Shown: in pieces, positions 19,851 through 27,284 of the stretch
Layout of the letters: every line of letters begins with the position of its first letter
Position numbering within the stretch: the stretch's first letter is position 1
NCBI RefSeq assembly: GCF_020715685.1
Contig: NZ_CP085840.1
Coordinates: 1,674,001 to 1,738,000 of the forward strand
DNA: 64,000 nt
Direction of reading: 5' to 3'
Source: Dermatobacter hominis
GTDB lineage: Bacteria > Actinomycetota > Acidimicrobiia > Acidimicrobiales > Microtrichaceae
The notes under the pieces: model-generated
Seen by the model: the letters and a program-made list of their open reading frames with translations, nothing else
Databases searched by the model: none
What the model was told of the DNA's origin: nothing
Translations under genes and position numbers: made by a program

Positions 19851-21143
19851 CTACCGGTCGCCCGGCCCTCCGGGCCGCGACCCGAGCGTCGCGACGAACC
19901 CGTCGAGGCACCGCCCGATCCACTCGCAGTCCTCGTCGGTCAGCGAGTGGCTGTTCGGCAGGATCAGGCCCCGCTCCATCACGACGTCCGCGTTCGGGAG
20001 GCCGGCGTCGGGCACGCGGAACGGCGTGTCGCGGAACGCGGGCTGGCGCGTGGCGTTGCCGGTCCACACCATCCGGGTGTCGATCCCGTGCGACTCCATC
20101 CACGCCTGGAGCTCGGCACGGCGGATGCCCGACGACGGCCGGATCAGGAACGGGAACATGTGCCACGCGGTCTCGACGCCGTCGGTCACCCTGGGCAGGA
20201 CGAACAGGTCCTCGTGGCGGGCGACGTGCGCCCGGGTCACCTTGAAGCTGCGCCGGCGCCGGGCGAGGTTCTGGGGGAGCTTGTCGAGCTGCACGAGGCC
20301 GAAGGCGGCCGACAGCTCCGAGGGCTCGAAGTTCCACCCGGCCTCGTCGAAGATGAAGAGGTTGTCGTACTCGATGTCGGCCGCTCCGCCGGCACCGTCG
20401 ATCGTGGAGAAGAAGCGGCGGTCGACGCCCTTGGTCGAACCGAACAGCTGCACCTCGGAGCGCCGGCCCCAGCGCCGCAGCAGCAGGGCCCGGTCGACGA
20501 GGTCGTCGTCGTCGAAGCACACCATCCCGCCGGTGCCCGCGGCGGTGATGATGTGCGAGAGGGCGAAGCTCGTCAGCGAGATGTCGGCGCGCGACCCGGT
20601 CGGCGTGCCCCGCAGCGTCTGGCCGAGCGCGTCGCACGAGTCCTCGACGACGACGAGGCCGTGGCGGTCCGCGATGGCGCGGATCACGTCCCAGTCGGGC
20701 GCGTTGCCGATCAGGTCCGGGGCGAGGATCGCCCGGGTCCGCGGGCCGATCATCTCCTCGATCCCGTCGACGTCGATCTGGAAGGTGTCGGGGGTGACGT
20801 CGACGAAGGCCGGCACGATCCCCGACCGGACCATCGGGGCGAGGTCGGTCGAGAACGTGACCGCCGAGGTGACGATCTCGTCGCCGGGCGCCAGGTCGAG
20901 CACCTCGATGGCCAGGTAGAGCGCCGAGCTGCCCGAGTTGCACATGACGCCGCGCCGCTTGCCGAGCAGCTCGGCGACGCGGCGCTCCATCTCCCGGACG
21001 TTGCGGCCGATCCGCAGCGCGGTCGGCCCGCCCCGCAGCACCTCGACGACGGCCTCGACCTCGCGCTCGTCGTGGACCGAGCCGGCGTAGTCGATCCGGT
21101 GCGTCCCCATCGGCGCGCCCTCGCCGTCGCCCGCTGCTGCCAT
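19851..21143 (-). CDS. DegT/RfbH-like PLP enzyme with Lys-to-His change
   Basis: A 430-residue fold-type I PLP protein of the DegT/DnrJ/EryC1/StrS family. Recognisable blocks are CNSGSSALYLAIE, DEIVTSAVTFSTD, VDVTPDTFQID and VVVEDSCDALG (Asp for the PLP nitrogen). Where aminotransferases have S-F-x-x-T-K, this one has SFALSHIITAAG, so His197 replaces the Schiff-base lysine. That change is known in RfbH/E1 and ColD, the PLP-dependent sugar 3-dehydrases, and the stretches RRWGRRSE and WNFEPSELSAAFGLVQLDKL also look RfbH-like. I therefore predict a dehydrase-type, not transaminase, reaction on a nucleotide-sugar-like substrate. It is the last gene of an SDR-MarR-DegT operon and overlaps marR. 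A GTG at 21146 is an alternative start. Confidence 0.82.
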   Translation of the reverse strand: MAAAGDGEGAPMGTHRIDYAGSVHDEREVEAVVEVLRGGPTALRIGRNVREMERRVAELLGKRRGVMCNSGSSALYLAIEVLDLAPGDEIVTSAVTFSTDLAPMVRSGIVPAFVDVTPDTFQIDVDGIEEMIGPRTRAILAPDLIGNAPDWDVIRAIADRHGLVVVEDSCDALGQTLRGTPTGSRADISLTSFALSHIITAAGTGGMVCFDDDDLVDRALLLRRWGRRSEVQLFGSTKGVDRRFFSTIDGAGGAADIEYDNLFIFDEAGWNFEPSELSAAFGLVQLDKLPQNLARRRRSFKVTRAHVARHEDLFVLPRVTDGVETAWHMFPFLIRPSSGIRRAELQAWMESHGIDTRMVWTGNATRQPAFRDTPFRVPDAGLPNADVVMERGLILPNSHSLTDEDCEWIGRCLDGFVATLGSRPGGPGDR

Positions 21144-21607
21144 CACCGCTCCTCCCGTGCGAACGGCACCCGCTGCAGGTCGGCGACCAGGCGGTCGACC
21201 ACCCGCACGAGCCCTGCTCGATCCGTCGTCGACCAGTCGCCGAGCACGTCGGCGAGGTAGGCGGTCCGCAGCTCGACGATCCGCCGGAACGCCTCGCGGC
21301 CGGCCTCGGTCGGCGCCACCACCCGCACCCGCCCGTCGCGCTCGTCGGCGCGCTGGCGGACCAGGCCCTCCCGCTCCAGGGCGCCGACCTGCCGCGCCGC
21401 CACGGCCGGATCCATCGCGGCGCGGGCGGCCAGCTCCTTCATCGACAGCGGCCCCGACGCGAGCGTCCGCAGGACGGCGTAGCCGGCACGCGAGACCGGT
21501 GACCCGACCGCCTCGGTCTGGCGCGACAGCGTGCGCCGCCCCATCGCCAGCCGGAAGAGCCGCTCGAGCGAGGCCTCGACCTCGTCGAGGTCGCCGGGCG
21601 CGGTCAC
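21143..21607 (-). CDS. MarR family transcriptional regulator
   Basis: Winged-helix regulator of 154 residues. The DNA-binding part reads ASGPLSMKELAARAAMDPAVAARQVGALEREGLVRQ, with the wing RADERDGRVRVVAPTEAG, the standard MarR signature (D-x-R-D-x-R). Flanking helices form the dimer interface. The GTG start overlaps the stop of the upstream SDR (GTGA), and its own stop overlaps the DegT start. It is the obvious candidate to bind the perfect palindrome at 22462-22488 in the divergent promoter region and so to repress its own operon and the divergent SDR. MarR proteins usually respond to phenolic or acyl-CoA-type ligands; the ligand here is unknown. Confidence 0.88.
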   Translation of the reverse strand: MTAPGDLDEVEASLERLFRLAMGRRTLSRQTEAVGSPVSRAGYAVLRTLASGPLSMKELAARAAMDPAVAARQVGALEREGLVRQRADERDGRVRVVAPTEAGREAFRRIVELRTAYLADVLGDWSTTDRAGLVRVVDRLVADLQRVPFAREER

Positions 21608-22455
21608 GGCGCGGCGGCGTCGTCGAGGAGCACGGCGTCGAGCCCGTGGACGGGCTGGCCGAGCTCGGCGAGCAGGTCGCCGCTCACGAGCGTGCGGCCG
21701 GTCACCCCGACATCGCAGGCGCACAGCGCGACCACGGCCTCGACCATGTGCTCGAGCGGCTCGATCTGGTCGGGCCGCAGTCGGTCGCCGACCAGCGCGT
21801 CGGCGCCCTCGCTCAGCACCGCCGCCCGCGGCGACACGGAGTTCACGCGGATGCGGTCCTCGAGCAGCTCCGCGCCGAGGCCGTTGCTGATCCGGTCGAG
21901 CGCCGCCTTCGACGCCCCGTACTCCGCGATCGTGGTGCCGGTGATCCCGAGGTCGAACGGCGGCCCGTCCCAGTGCACCGCCGAGCGGCTCGAGACGTTC
22001 ACGATCCAGCCCTCGCCGAGCCCGCGCATGCCGGGGAGCACCGCCTGGGCCAGGTCGACCGGCGCGTGCACGTTGACCTCGAACATGAGGCGCCGTCGCC
22101 GGAGCGGCATCTCCGCCAGCGGCGCGTAGATCGCGGCCGCAGCATCGTTGACGAGGACGTCGACCGGCCCGCCGAGGCCGCCGACCGCCTCGGGGACCAC
22201 ACGCGCGCGGTCGGCCTCGTCGGCGAGGTCCGCCACCACCGTCGCCACCGTGGCGCCGAGCGCGGTCAGCCGCTCGGCCGTCTCACGGAGGCTGCCGGCC
22301 AGCCGGCCTCCCGGCGCGTCGGTCCTGGCGACGATCGCGACCGCAGCCCCTTCGGCCGCCAGGCGTTCCGCCACGGCGGCGCCGATGCCGCGGCTCGCAC
22401 CGGTGACGATCGCCCGCCGCCCCTCGAACCGCCGCAGCGCGGGCCCCGGATCCAT
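21604..22455 (-). CDS. Short-chain dehydrogenase/reductase (first gene of marR operon)
   Basis: A 283-residue SDR with an N-terminal Rossmann motif TGASRGIGAA near residues 17-26, NDAAA in the NNAG position and the active site YGASK (Tyr and Lys four apart) in the second half. The catalytic Ser is in VNVSSRS. It uses NAD(P)H on an unknown alcohol/ketone. A C-terminal extension of about 40 residues follows the usual SDR end. The ATG lies six bases after a minus-strand TACCAT that forms one edge of the palindromic operator, so it is probably leaderless. It is followed, with a GTGA overlap, by marR. Confidence 0.87.
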   Translation of the reverse strand: MDPGPALRRFEGRRAIVTGASRGIGAAVAERLAAEGAAVAIVARTDAPGGRLAGSLRETAERLTALGATVATVVADLADEADRARVVPEAVGGLGGPVDVLVNDAAAAIYAPLAEMPLRRRRLMFEVNVHAPVDLAQAVLPGMRGLGEGWIVNVSSRSAVHWDGPPFDLGITGTTIAEYGASKAALDRISNGLGAELLEDRIRVNSVSPRAAVLSEGADALVGDRLRPDQIEPLEHMVEAVVALCACDVGVTGRTLVSGDLLAELGQPVHGLDAVLLDDAAAP

Positions 22456-22461
22456 GCCCGG

Positions 22462-22488
22462 ATGGTACTTGACCTCGTCAAGTACCAT
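22462..22488. promoter_or_regulatory. Perfect palindromic operator with two divergent -10 elements
   Basis: A 27-bp perfect inverted repeat with arms ATGGTACTTGAC (22462-22473) and GTCAAGTACCAT (22477-22488) around a 3-bp centre. The outer six bases of each arm are TACCAT read outward, one on each strand. Each lies exactly six bases from a start codon: ATG 22495 on the plus strand and ATG 22455 on the minus strand. The site therefore contains the -10 boxes of both divergent SDR genes, so a bound dimer would shut both. The adjacent MarR protein is the likely ligand-responsive repressor (inference). Confidence 0.8.
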
Positions 22489-22494
22489 GTGGCG

Positions 22495-23256
22495 ATGTTC
22501 GACCTGACCGGCAGGACCGCGCTCGTCACCGGCGGCGGACGGGGCGTGGGTGCCGGCATCGTCCGGGCCCTGGCCGGGCAGGGTGCGGCCGTGGCGGTCA
22601 ACGACCTGGACACCGGTCGCGCCACCTCGGCGGCCGAGGAGGTCTCGGCGGCCGGCGCCCGGGCCGTCGCCGCGCCCTTCGACATCACCGACGCCGCCGC
22701 GGTCACCCAGGGGGTGGCGACGGCGGCCGATGCGCTCGGCGCCCCGTTCGACATCCTCGTGAACAACGCCGGCGTCCCGGCCGGCATGGGCACCGTGCCG
22801 TTCAGGGACATGGACCCGGAGGAGTGGCGTCCGTTCGTCGACCTCAACCTCTACGGGTCGCTGCACTGCATCCGCGCCGTCGTCGACCCGATGGTCGAGC
22901 ACGGACACGGCCGCATCGTGCAGATCTCCTCCGGCGCGGCCCGCACCGGTCTCGCCTTCGGGGTCTCGCTGTACGGCGCGTCGAAGAGCGCCATCGAGGG
23001 GTTCGTGCGCCACCTCTCCCAGGAGCTCGCCCCGACCGGGGTCACCGTGAACTCGCTCGCGCTCGGCATGCTGTCCAACGTCGTGCCCGACGGTGCGACC
23101 GACGCGGCGGTGGCGGGGCTCGTGCGCAGCGTCCCGGTGGGCCGGCTGGGCGAGCCGGCCGACGTCGGCGCGGCGGTCGTGTACCTCGTGTCCGACGAGG
23201 CCTCGTGGATCACCGGCCAGACGATCGGGCTCGACGGTGGCGCGACGACCCGCTGA
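22495..23256 (+). CDS. Short-chain dehydrogenase/reductase (FabG-like)
   Basis: A 253-residue classical SDR. Cofactor motif TGGGRGVGAG near residues 12-21, NNAGVPAG near 88, catalytic Ser in ISSGA, YGASK with Tyr and Lys spaced by three, and the C-terminal ITGQTIGLDGG typical of FabG-type oxidoreductases. Asp in VNDLD after the second strand suggests NAD preference. It starts six bases after TACCAT at 22483-22488 inside the palindromic operator, so it should be leaderless and co-regulated with the divergent SDR-marR-degT operon. The substrate is unknown. Confidence 0.9.
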   Translation: MFDLTGRTALVTGGGRGVGAGIVRALAGQGAAVAVNDLDTGRATSAAEEVSAAGARAVAAPFDITDAAAVTQGVATAADALGAPFDILVNNAGVPAGMGTVPFRDMDPEEWRPFVDLNLYGSLHCIRAVVDPMVEHGHGRIVQISSGAARTGLAFGVSLYGASKSAIEGFVRHLSQELAPTGVTVNSLALGMLSNVVPDGATDAAVAGLVRSVPVGRLGEPADVGAAVVYLVSDEASWITGQTIGLDGGATTR

Positions 23257-23307
23257 GCGCCGCCCCCGATCCGTTCCGGTGGATGGGGACGTGGGATGCT
23301 TCCGGAC

Positions 23308-23844
23308 ATGACGACCAGCGGACAGCCGATCGGCGTGGGGACCGGCGGCGCCAGGAGCCTCAAGGACCGGATCACCGGCGTGAAGATCCCCGGGTGGGTC
23401 CTGGCCTCGCGGCCGTTCCGCTGGGCGGCGCCGAAGGTGCTGCCGCAGACCCACAAGGTGCTGCACCGGCTGAGCGGCGGGCGCTGGATGTTCGACTCGA
23501 GGGCGCAGCCGATGTGCATGCTCACCACCACCGGGGCGAGGAGCGGCCAACCCCGGGAGACCCCCTTGGCCGCCGTGCCGATCGAGGACGGCAAGCTGCT
23601 CGTGGTCGGGTCCAACTTCGCGAGCGACCGGCACCCGGCGTGGACCGGCAACCTGCTCGCCCACCCCGACGCCACCGTCGTGTTCAAGGGCAGCTCGTAC
23701 CCCGTGCGGTCGCGGCTGCTCACCGGCGACGAGCGGCAGGCGCGCTGGGACGAGCTGCTCGGCTGGTTCCCGAACTGGCGCGACTACACCGAGGTCACCG
23801 ACCGGGAGTTCCGCGTCTTCGAGCTGTCGCCGGCCGACGCCTGA
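23308..23844 (+). CDS. Deazaflavin (F420)-dependent nitroreductase family protein
   Basis: A 178-residue protein of the DDN/FDOR-A type (DUF385), a split beta-barrel that binds reduced F420. Signature parts are MCMLTTTGARSGQPRETPL, VVGSNFASDRHPAWTGNLLAHPDATV and the closing WDELLGWFPNWRDY. The N-terminal helix (KVLHRLSGGRWMF) is the part that lies on the membrane in DDN. Such enzymes reduce quinones or nitroaromatics, protecting against oxidative stress. F420 use fits an actinobacterium and the LLM enzyme at 54553-55512. The start at ATG 23308 follows the family length; an ATG at 23296 would add four residues. Confidence 0.88.
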   Translation: MTTSGQPIGVGTGGARSLKDRITGVKIPGWVLASRPFRWAAPKVLPQTHKVLHRLSGGRWMFDSRAQPMCMLTTTGARSGQPRETPLAAVPIEDGKLLVVGSNFASDRHPAWTGNLLAHPDATVVFKGSSYPVRSRLLTGDERQARWDELLGWFPNWRDYTEVTDREFRVFELSPADA

Positions 23845-23863
23845 GCCCCGCTCCTCGCCCCCC

Positions 23864-24421
23864 GTGCACGACGGCTTCCGCCTGGCCACCACCGACGACG
23901 TCGACGAGCTCGTACCGCTCGTCCACGCCGCCTACCGCGGCGAGGCCACCGACGCGACGTGGACGACCGAGACCCACCTGATCGGCGGCCAGCGCACCGA
24001 TCGGGACATGGTGCTCGACGCCATCACCGGACCCGACGCCGCCGTGCTGGTCCTCGTCGACGAGGCGGACGACGGTGCCGGGGCGGGCCGGATCGTGGCC
24101 TGCTGCGAGCTGGGCCGGCCCGACGCACGGGGTCGCAGCCTGCTCGGGATGTTCGCCGTCGACCCCGGGCGGCAGTCGTCGGGGCTGGGCCGCCGCACGC
24201 TCGCCGCCGGCGAGCGGCTGGCGGCGGAGTGGGGCGCGGCCGCGGTCGAGCTGCACGTGATCGACGTCCGCCACGAGCTGATCGACTGGTACCGGCGCCG
24301 GGGCTACGAGCTCACCGGTGAGCGCCTGCCGTTCCCGTACGACGACGACCGCTTCGGGATGCCGCGCCGCGACGATCTGCGGTTCGCCGTGCTCGTGAAG
24401 CGGCTGCCCGGTCGCTCCTGA
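23864..24421 (+). CDS. GNAT family N-acetyltransferase
   Basis: A 185-residue GNAT protein. The acetyl-CoA binding loop is seen as LGMFAVDPGRQSSGLGRRTLAAGE (the R/Q-x-x-G-x-G/A pattern). It is followed by AAAVELHVIDVRHELIDWYRRRGYELTGERLPF, the standard GNAT beta5-alpha4 end. It would acetylate a small molecule or protein amine; the substrate is not evident. Its GTG start lies 20 bp after the nitroreductase stop, so the two may be co-transcribed. Confidence 0.86.
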   Translation: MHDGFRLATTDDVDELVPLVHAAYRGEATDATWTTETHLIGGQRTDRDMVLDAITGPDAAVLVLVDEADDGAGAGRIVACCELGRPDARGRSLLGMFAVDPGRQSSGLGRRTLAAGERLAAEWGAAAVELHVIDVRHELIDWYRRRGYELTGERLPFPYDDDRFGMPRRDDLRFAVLVKRLPGRS

Positions 24422-24445
24422 TCCGGGGCCCTCCCGGTCGCCCGC

Positions 24446-25255
24446 TCAGCGGACCTTCGGGACGATCCGCTTCCCGGACGAGAACACCTCCTGGCCCTCG
24501 AGCAGGGCCTCGGTCGAGGTGCCGAGCTCCAGGAAGAGGTTGCCGAGGTCGGTGGCCTGCAGGCCGGGCAGGTCGCGGGCCGCCCACAACGTGCGCACCG
24601 TCGCCTGGACGGCGACCGCCGGCTGGGACGCCACGACCGCGGCCAGGTCGTGGGCGGCCCCGCGCAGCTCGTCGGCCGGCAGGACCTCGCTGACCAGGCC
24701 GATCCGCTGCGCGGTCTCGGCGCCGATCCGCTCGTGCGCCCCGGTGATCGCCATGCGCAGGACGTCGCCGAACGGCATCCGGCGCAGCAGCAGGATCGGC
24801 TCGTACGCGGCCACCATCCCGTAGGTGACGTGCGGGTCGAAGAAGGTGGCGTGCTCGGCGGCGAGGATCACGTCGGCCTCGGCGAGGAAGTAGAAGGCGC
24901 CGCCGCAGGCCATGCCGTTGACCGCGGCGATCACGGGCTTCCACAGGCCCTGGCTCTTGGGGCCGAGCAGCCTGCCGGGGTCCTCGTACGTGAACGGGTC
25001 CAGGCCGAACTCCTCGACGCTGTCGCGGTCGATGCCCGTGCAGAACGCCTTGTCCCCCGAGGCCGTGAGCACGACCGCCCGCACCTCGTCGGCGTGGCGC
25101 AGCGCCTGCCAGACCGTCGCGACCTCCTGGGTCATGGTGGGGTCGAACGAGTTGTAGACGTCGGGACGGTCGAGGGTGACGGTGGCGACGCCGTCGGCGA
25201 CGTCGAGGGTCACGGTGGTCAGTTCGAGGTCGGCGAGGCCGGCGGCGGAAGGCAT
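24446..25255 (-). CDS. Enoyl-CoA hydratase/isomerase (crotonase) family
   Basis: A 269-residue crotonase. The oxyanion-hole elements are DKAFCTGID near residue 67 and NGMACGGAFYFLAEADV near 115, with the following DPHVTYGM region. The usual second catalytic Glu of hydratases is not obvious: the helix position reads HVTYGMVAAYEP, so an isomerase or a non-hydratase activity is possible. It is the last gene of a minus-strand set after the NIPSNAP and TPP-like genes (32-bp gap), suggesting a shared catabolic role in acyl-CoA metabolism. Confidence 0.87.
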   Translation of the reverse strand: MPSAAGLADLELTTVTLDVADGVATVTLDRPDVYNSFDPTMTQEVATVWQALRHADEVRAVVLTASGDKAFCTGIDRDSVEEFGLDPFTYEDPGRLLGPKSQGLWKPVIAAVNGMACGGAFYFLAEADVILAAEHATFFDPHVTYGMVAAYEPILLLRRMPFGDVLRMAITGAHERIGAETAQRIGLVSEVLPADELRGAAHDLAAVVASQPAVAVQATVRTLWAARDLPGLQATDLGNLFLELGTSTEALLEGQEVFSSGKRIVPKVR

Positions 25256-25287
25256 CCGGCGAGCCTATGCGGGTGCCGATCGGCCGT

Positions 25288-26441
25288 TCAGGTCCGGCCG
25301 GCAGCCGGGTCCGCCGCATCGGGGCGCGGGCCGAGGCCGCCCCAGGCGGTGACCTCGCCGGCCGCCGCGACGATCTCCGCGAGCTGGCCGTCGTCGGTCG
25401 CGAGCGAGACCTCGCCGCCGCGCCCGACGACGCCGGCCAGGCGGTCGCGGTGCGCCGCCGCGTCGAGCGCGTCCCCGTCGTCGGACCACCGCTCGACCGC
25501 CACCGGGACGCCGAGGCGGGCCGCGGCGTCGAGGCAGGCCCGGCCCGGACCGCCGAGCTCGTCGACGACCGCCAGCGCGGCCCGGTCGGGATCGAGCAGC
25601 CGGGCCACCGCAGCGGTCGCCACCGCGGAGCCGAGCGCCCGGGGGTCGCTGCTGACCACGACGCCGCGGAGGCCCTCGGTCGGGACCGTCCGCGCCACCC
25701 AGAACCCGGCGGGTCCCGGGTCGGCGGCGACGACGCCGCTCCCCCCGAGCAGCTCGCCGTACGTGCGGGTCGCCCGGGTCGGCGCGAGCGGCGCGGTCGT
25801 CCGCTCCCAGCCGGCCTGCGTGACGGTCGCGAGGGCGGCGAACAGCGGCGGCCGCTCGATCGGGGTCGGGGGTCGACCGGTGCGTGCCGCCAGCGGCGCC
25901 AGCGACCACGGGTGGACGTCGACGACCGGCGCCAGGCGCCACGCCCCGCCGAGCTCGGCGGGGTCGAGCCCGGTCGCGACGATGAGGTCGGCGTCGGCGA
26001 GCCCGCCGAGCTCGGCGTCGCGGGCCTGGAGCCCGGCGGTGGCGAGGTGGTGCGGGCTGCGCCAGTCGAACACCCCTTCGCGCCCCAGGTGTTGAGCACC
26101 CCGACGCTCAGCGCCCGAGCGAGGGCGCGCAGGCCCGGGACCGAGTCCAGGTGCACCACGCCGGGACCCGCGAGGACGACGGGTCGTCGGGCCGACCGGA
26201 TCGCCTCGACGACGTCCTCGGCGGGCTCGGGCGGCGGATCCGGCGCGACCCCGACGTCGTGGCGCACCCGGACGTCGCCGTCGCCGAGGTGGACGCCGAC
26301 GGCGCCGGGCCGCAGGCGGTGGTGCGCCTCGGCGAACAGCTCGGCCACCTCGGCCGGCACCTCCACGTGCCGGGCGACCGCGACCTCGGGGACTGCACCG
26401 CGGAGGGACGGCCCGTAGACGGTGAGGCCGAGGAGGGTCAC
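25288..26441 (-). pseudogene. TPP-enzyme-like (acetolactate synthase-type) gene with one-base frameshift
   Basis: The gene starts with GTG at 26441 (GTGA overlap with the NIPSNAP gene). The first frame reads the central domain of a ThDP enzyme (RRPVVLAGPGVV ... VLNTWGAKG). At a run of four C's (26073-26076; GGGG on the coding strand) the coding switches frame and continues as VFDWRSPHHLATAGLQ ... DLIVATGLDPAELGG to the stop at 25288. One missing G restores a single ~384-residue protein. The pyrophosphate-binding part is degenerate (no clear GDG motif), so catalysis is doubtful even when repaired. It could be a real mutation or a homopolymer sequencing error. Confidence 0.72.
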
Positions 26442-27217
26442 AGCTCGTCGAGCGGGCGGCGGTCCGACTCCTGCGGCTGGCGGCCGGTGCGCAGCGGTGA
26501 CAGGGGGGCGTCGACCATCAGCTGCCGCCGCCACCGCGCCCCCACCCCGCGCAGCTCGGCCGCCCACGCCTCGAGCGCGCCGCCCGGCTCCCACGCCCGC
26601 TCGTAGGCGACCCACGACGGCCAGTCCGGGATCGCCCAGATGGCGATCGCCTCGGACCGGTCCGCCATCGCCACCTCGTAGGCGCCGACGGCGGTCGACC
26701 CCAGCGCCTCGACCGCGGGCCGGCCCCGCTCGCCGAGCGCGGCGAGCAGGTCGCCGGACGCGCCGGGCGCCACCGTGAACAGCTCGTGCGCGTACACGGC
26801 GCCCCGCACGCCGTCGGCGCAGAGCTGCTCGACGGGGCGGGTCCACGGCGTGGGCACGACGATGCGGTCGAACCCGCCCCGGCGCAGCGACGCCGCCACC
26901 GACCACCACGCCGCGAGCGACGGGTCCTGGTCGCGGCCGCCCGCCGTCTCGTGCGCGAGGTTCGCGGCCAGCCCGTCCCAGCCGCGCAGCTCCCACATGT
27001 TCACGACCTGCGGCCAGGCGCCGGTCGAGCCGATCGTCGACCAGACGCCGAGGCAGAGCTGGTCGCGCTCCTGGCGTGCGATCGGGCACCAGTTCGCCGT
27101 CATGTGCTGGACGTAGCGGGCGCGGTTGTGGCCGATCACGTCGATCAGCTCGTGGATGTAGATCCGGGGTTCGGCACCCGCCGGGTCGGCGGGCGCGGCG
27201 GAGGCGTCGTCGTTCAC
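26438..27217 (-). CDS. NIPSNAP-like protein
   Basis: A 259-residue protein with two ferredoxin-like halves. RIYIHELIDVIGHNRARYVQHM opens the first, and VNMWELRGWDGLAANLAHE resembles the NIPSNAP core; the second half begins VYAHELFTVAPGASGDLLAAL. NIPSNAP proteins are dimeric alpha-beta barrels of poorly known function, often beside acyl-CoA or aromatic catabolic genes. It starts with GTG at 27217 and its stop overlaps the start of the TPP-like gene, so it heads a NIPSNAP/TPP-like/crotonase operon. Confidence 0.72.
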   Translation of the reverse strand: MNDDASAAPADPAGAEPRIYIHELIDVIGHNRARYVQHMTANWCPIARQERDQLCLGVWSTIGSTGAWPQVVNMWELRGWDGLAANLAHETAGGRDQDPSLAAWWSVAASLRRGGFDRIVVPTPWTRPVEQLCADGVRGAVYAHELFTVAPGASGDLLAALGERGRPAVEALGSTAVGAYEVAMADRSEAIAIWAIPDWPSWVAYERAWEPGGALEAWAAELRGVGARWRRQLMVDAPLSPLRTGRQPQESDRRPLDEL

Positions 27218-27284
27218 GTCTGCATGCTGCCCCGACCGGCGGGTCGTCGGCGCCGGACGGCCCGACCCGACGGGCGCGGTCCGA

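Noticed and set aside
22469-22488. TTGAC inside the palindrome read as a -35 box with TACCAT as its -10.
   Set aside because: The spacing is only about eight bases, too short for a promoter. TACCAT is kept as -10, and TTGAC is treated as part of the operator arm.
26060-26090. Programmed ribosomal frameshifting to explain the TPP-like gene.
   Set aside because: GGGG is not a recognised slippery heptamer, and no downstream pseudoknot or stimulatory site was evident. A simple one-base loss or sequencing error is more likely.
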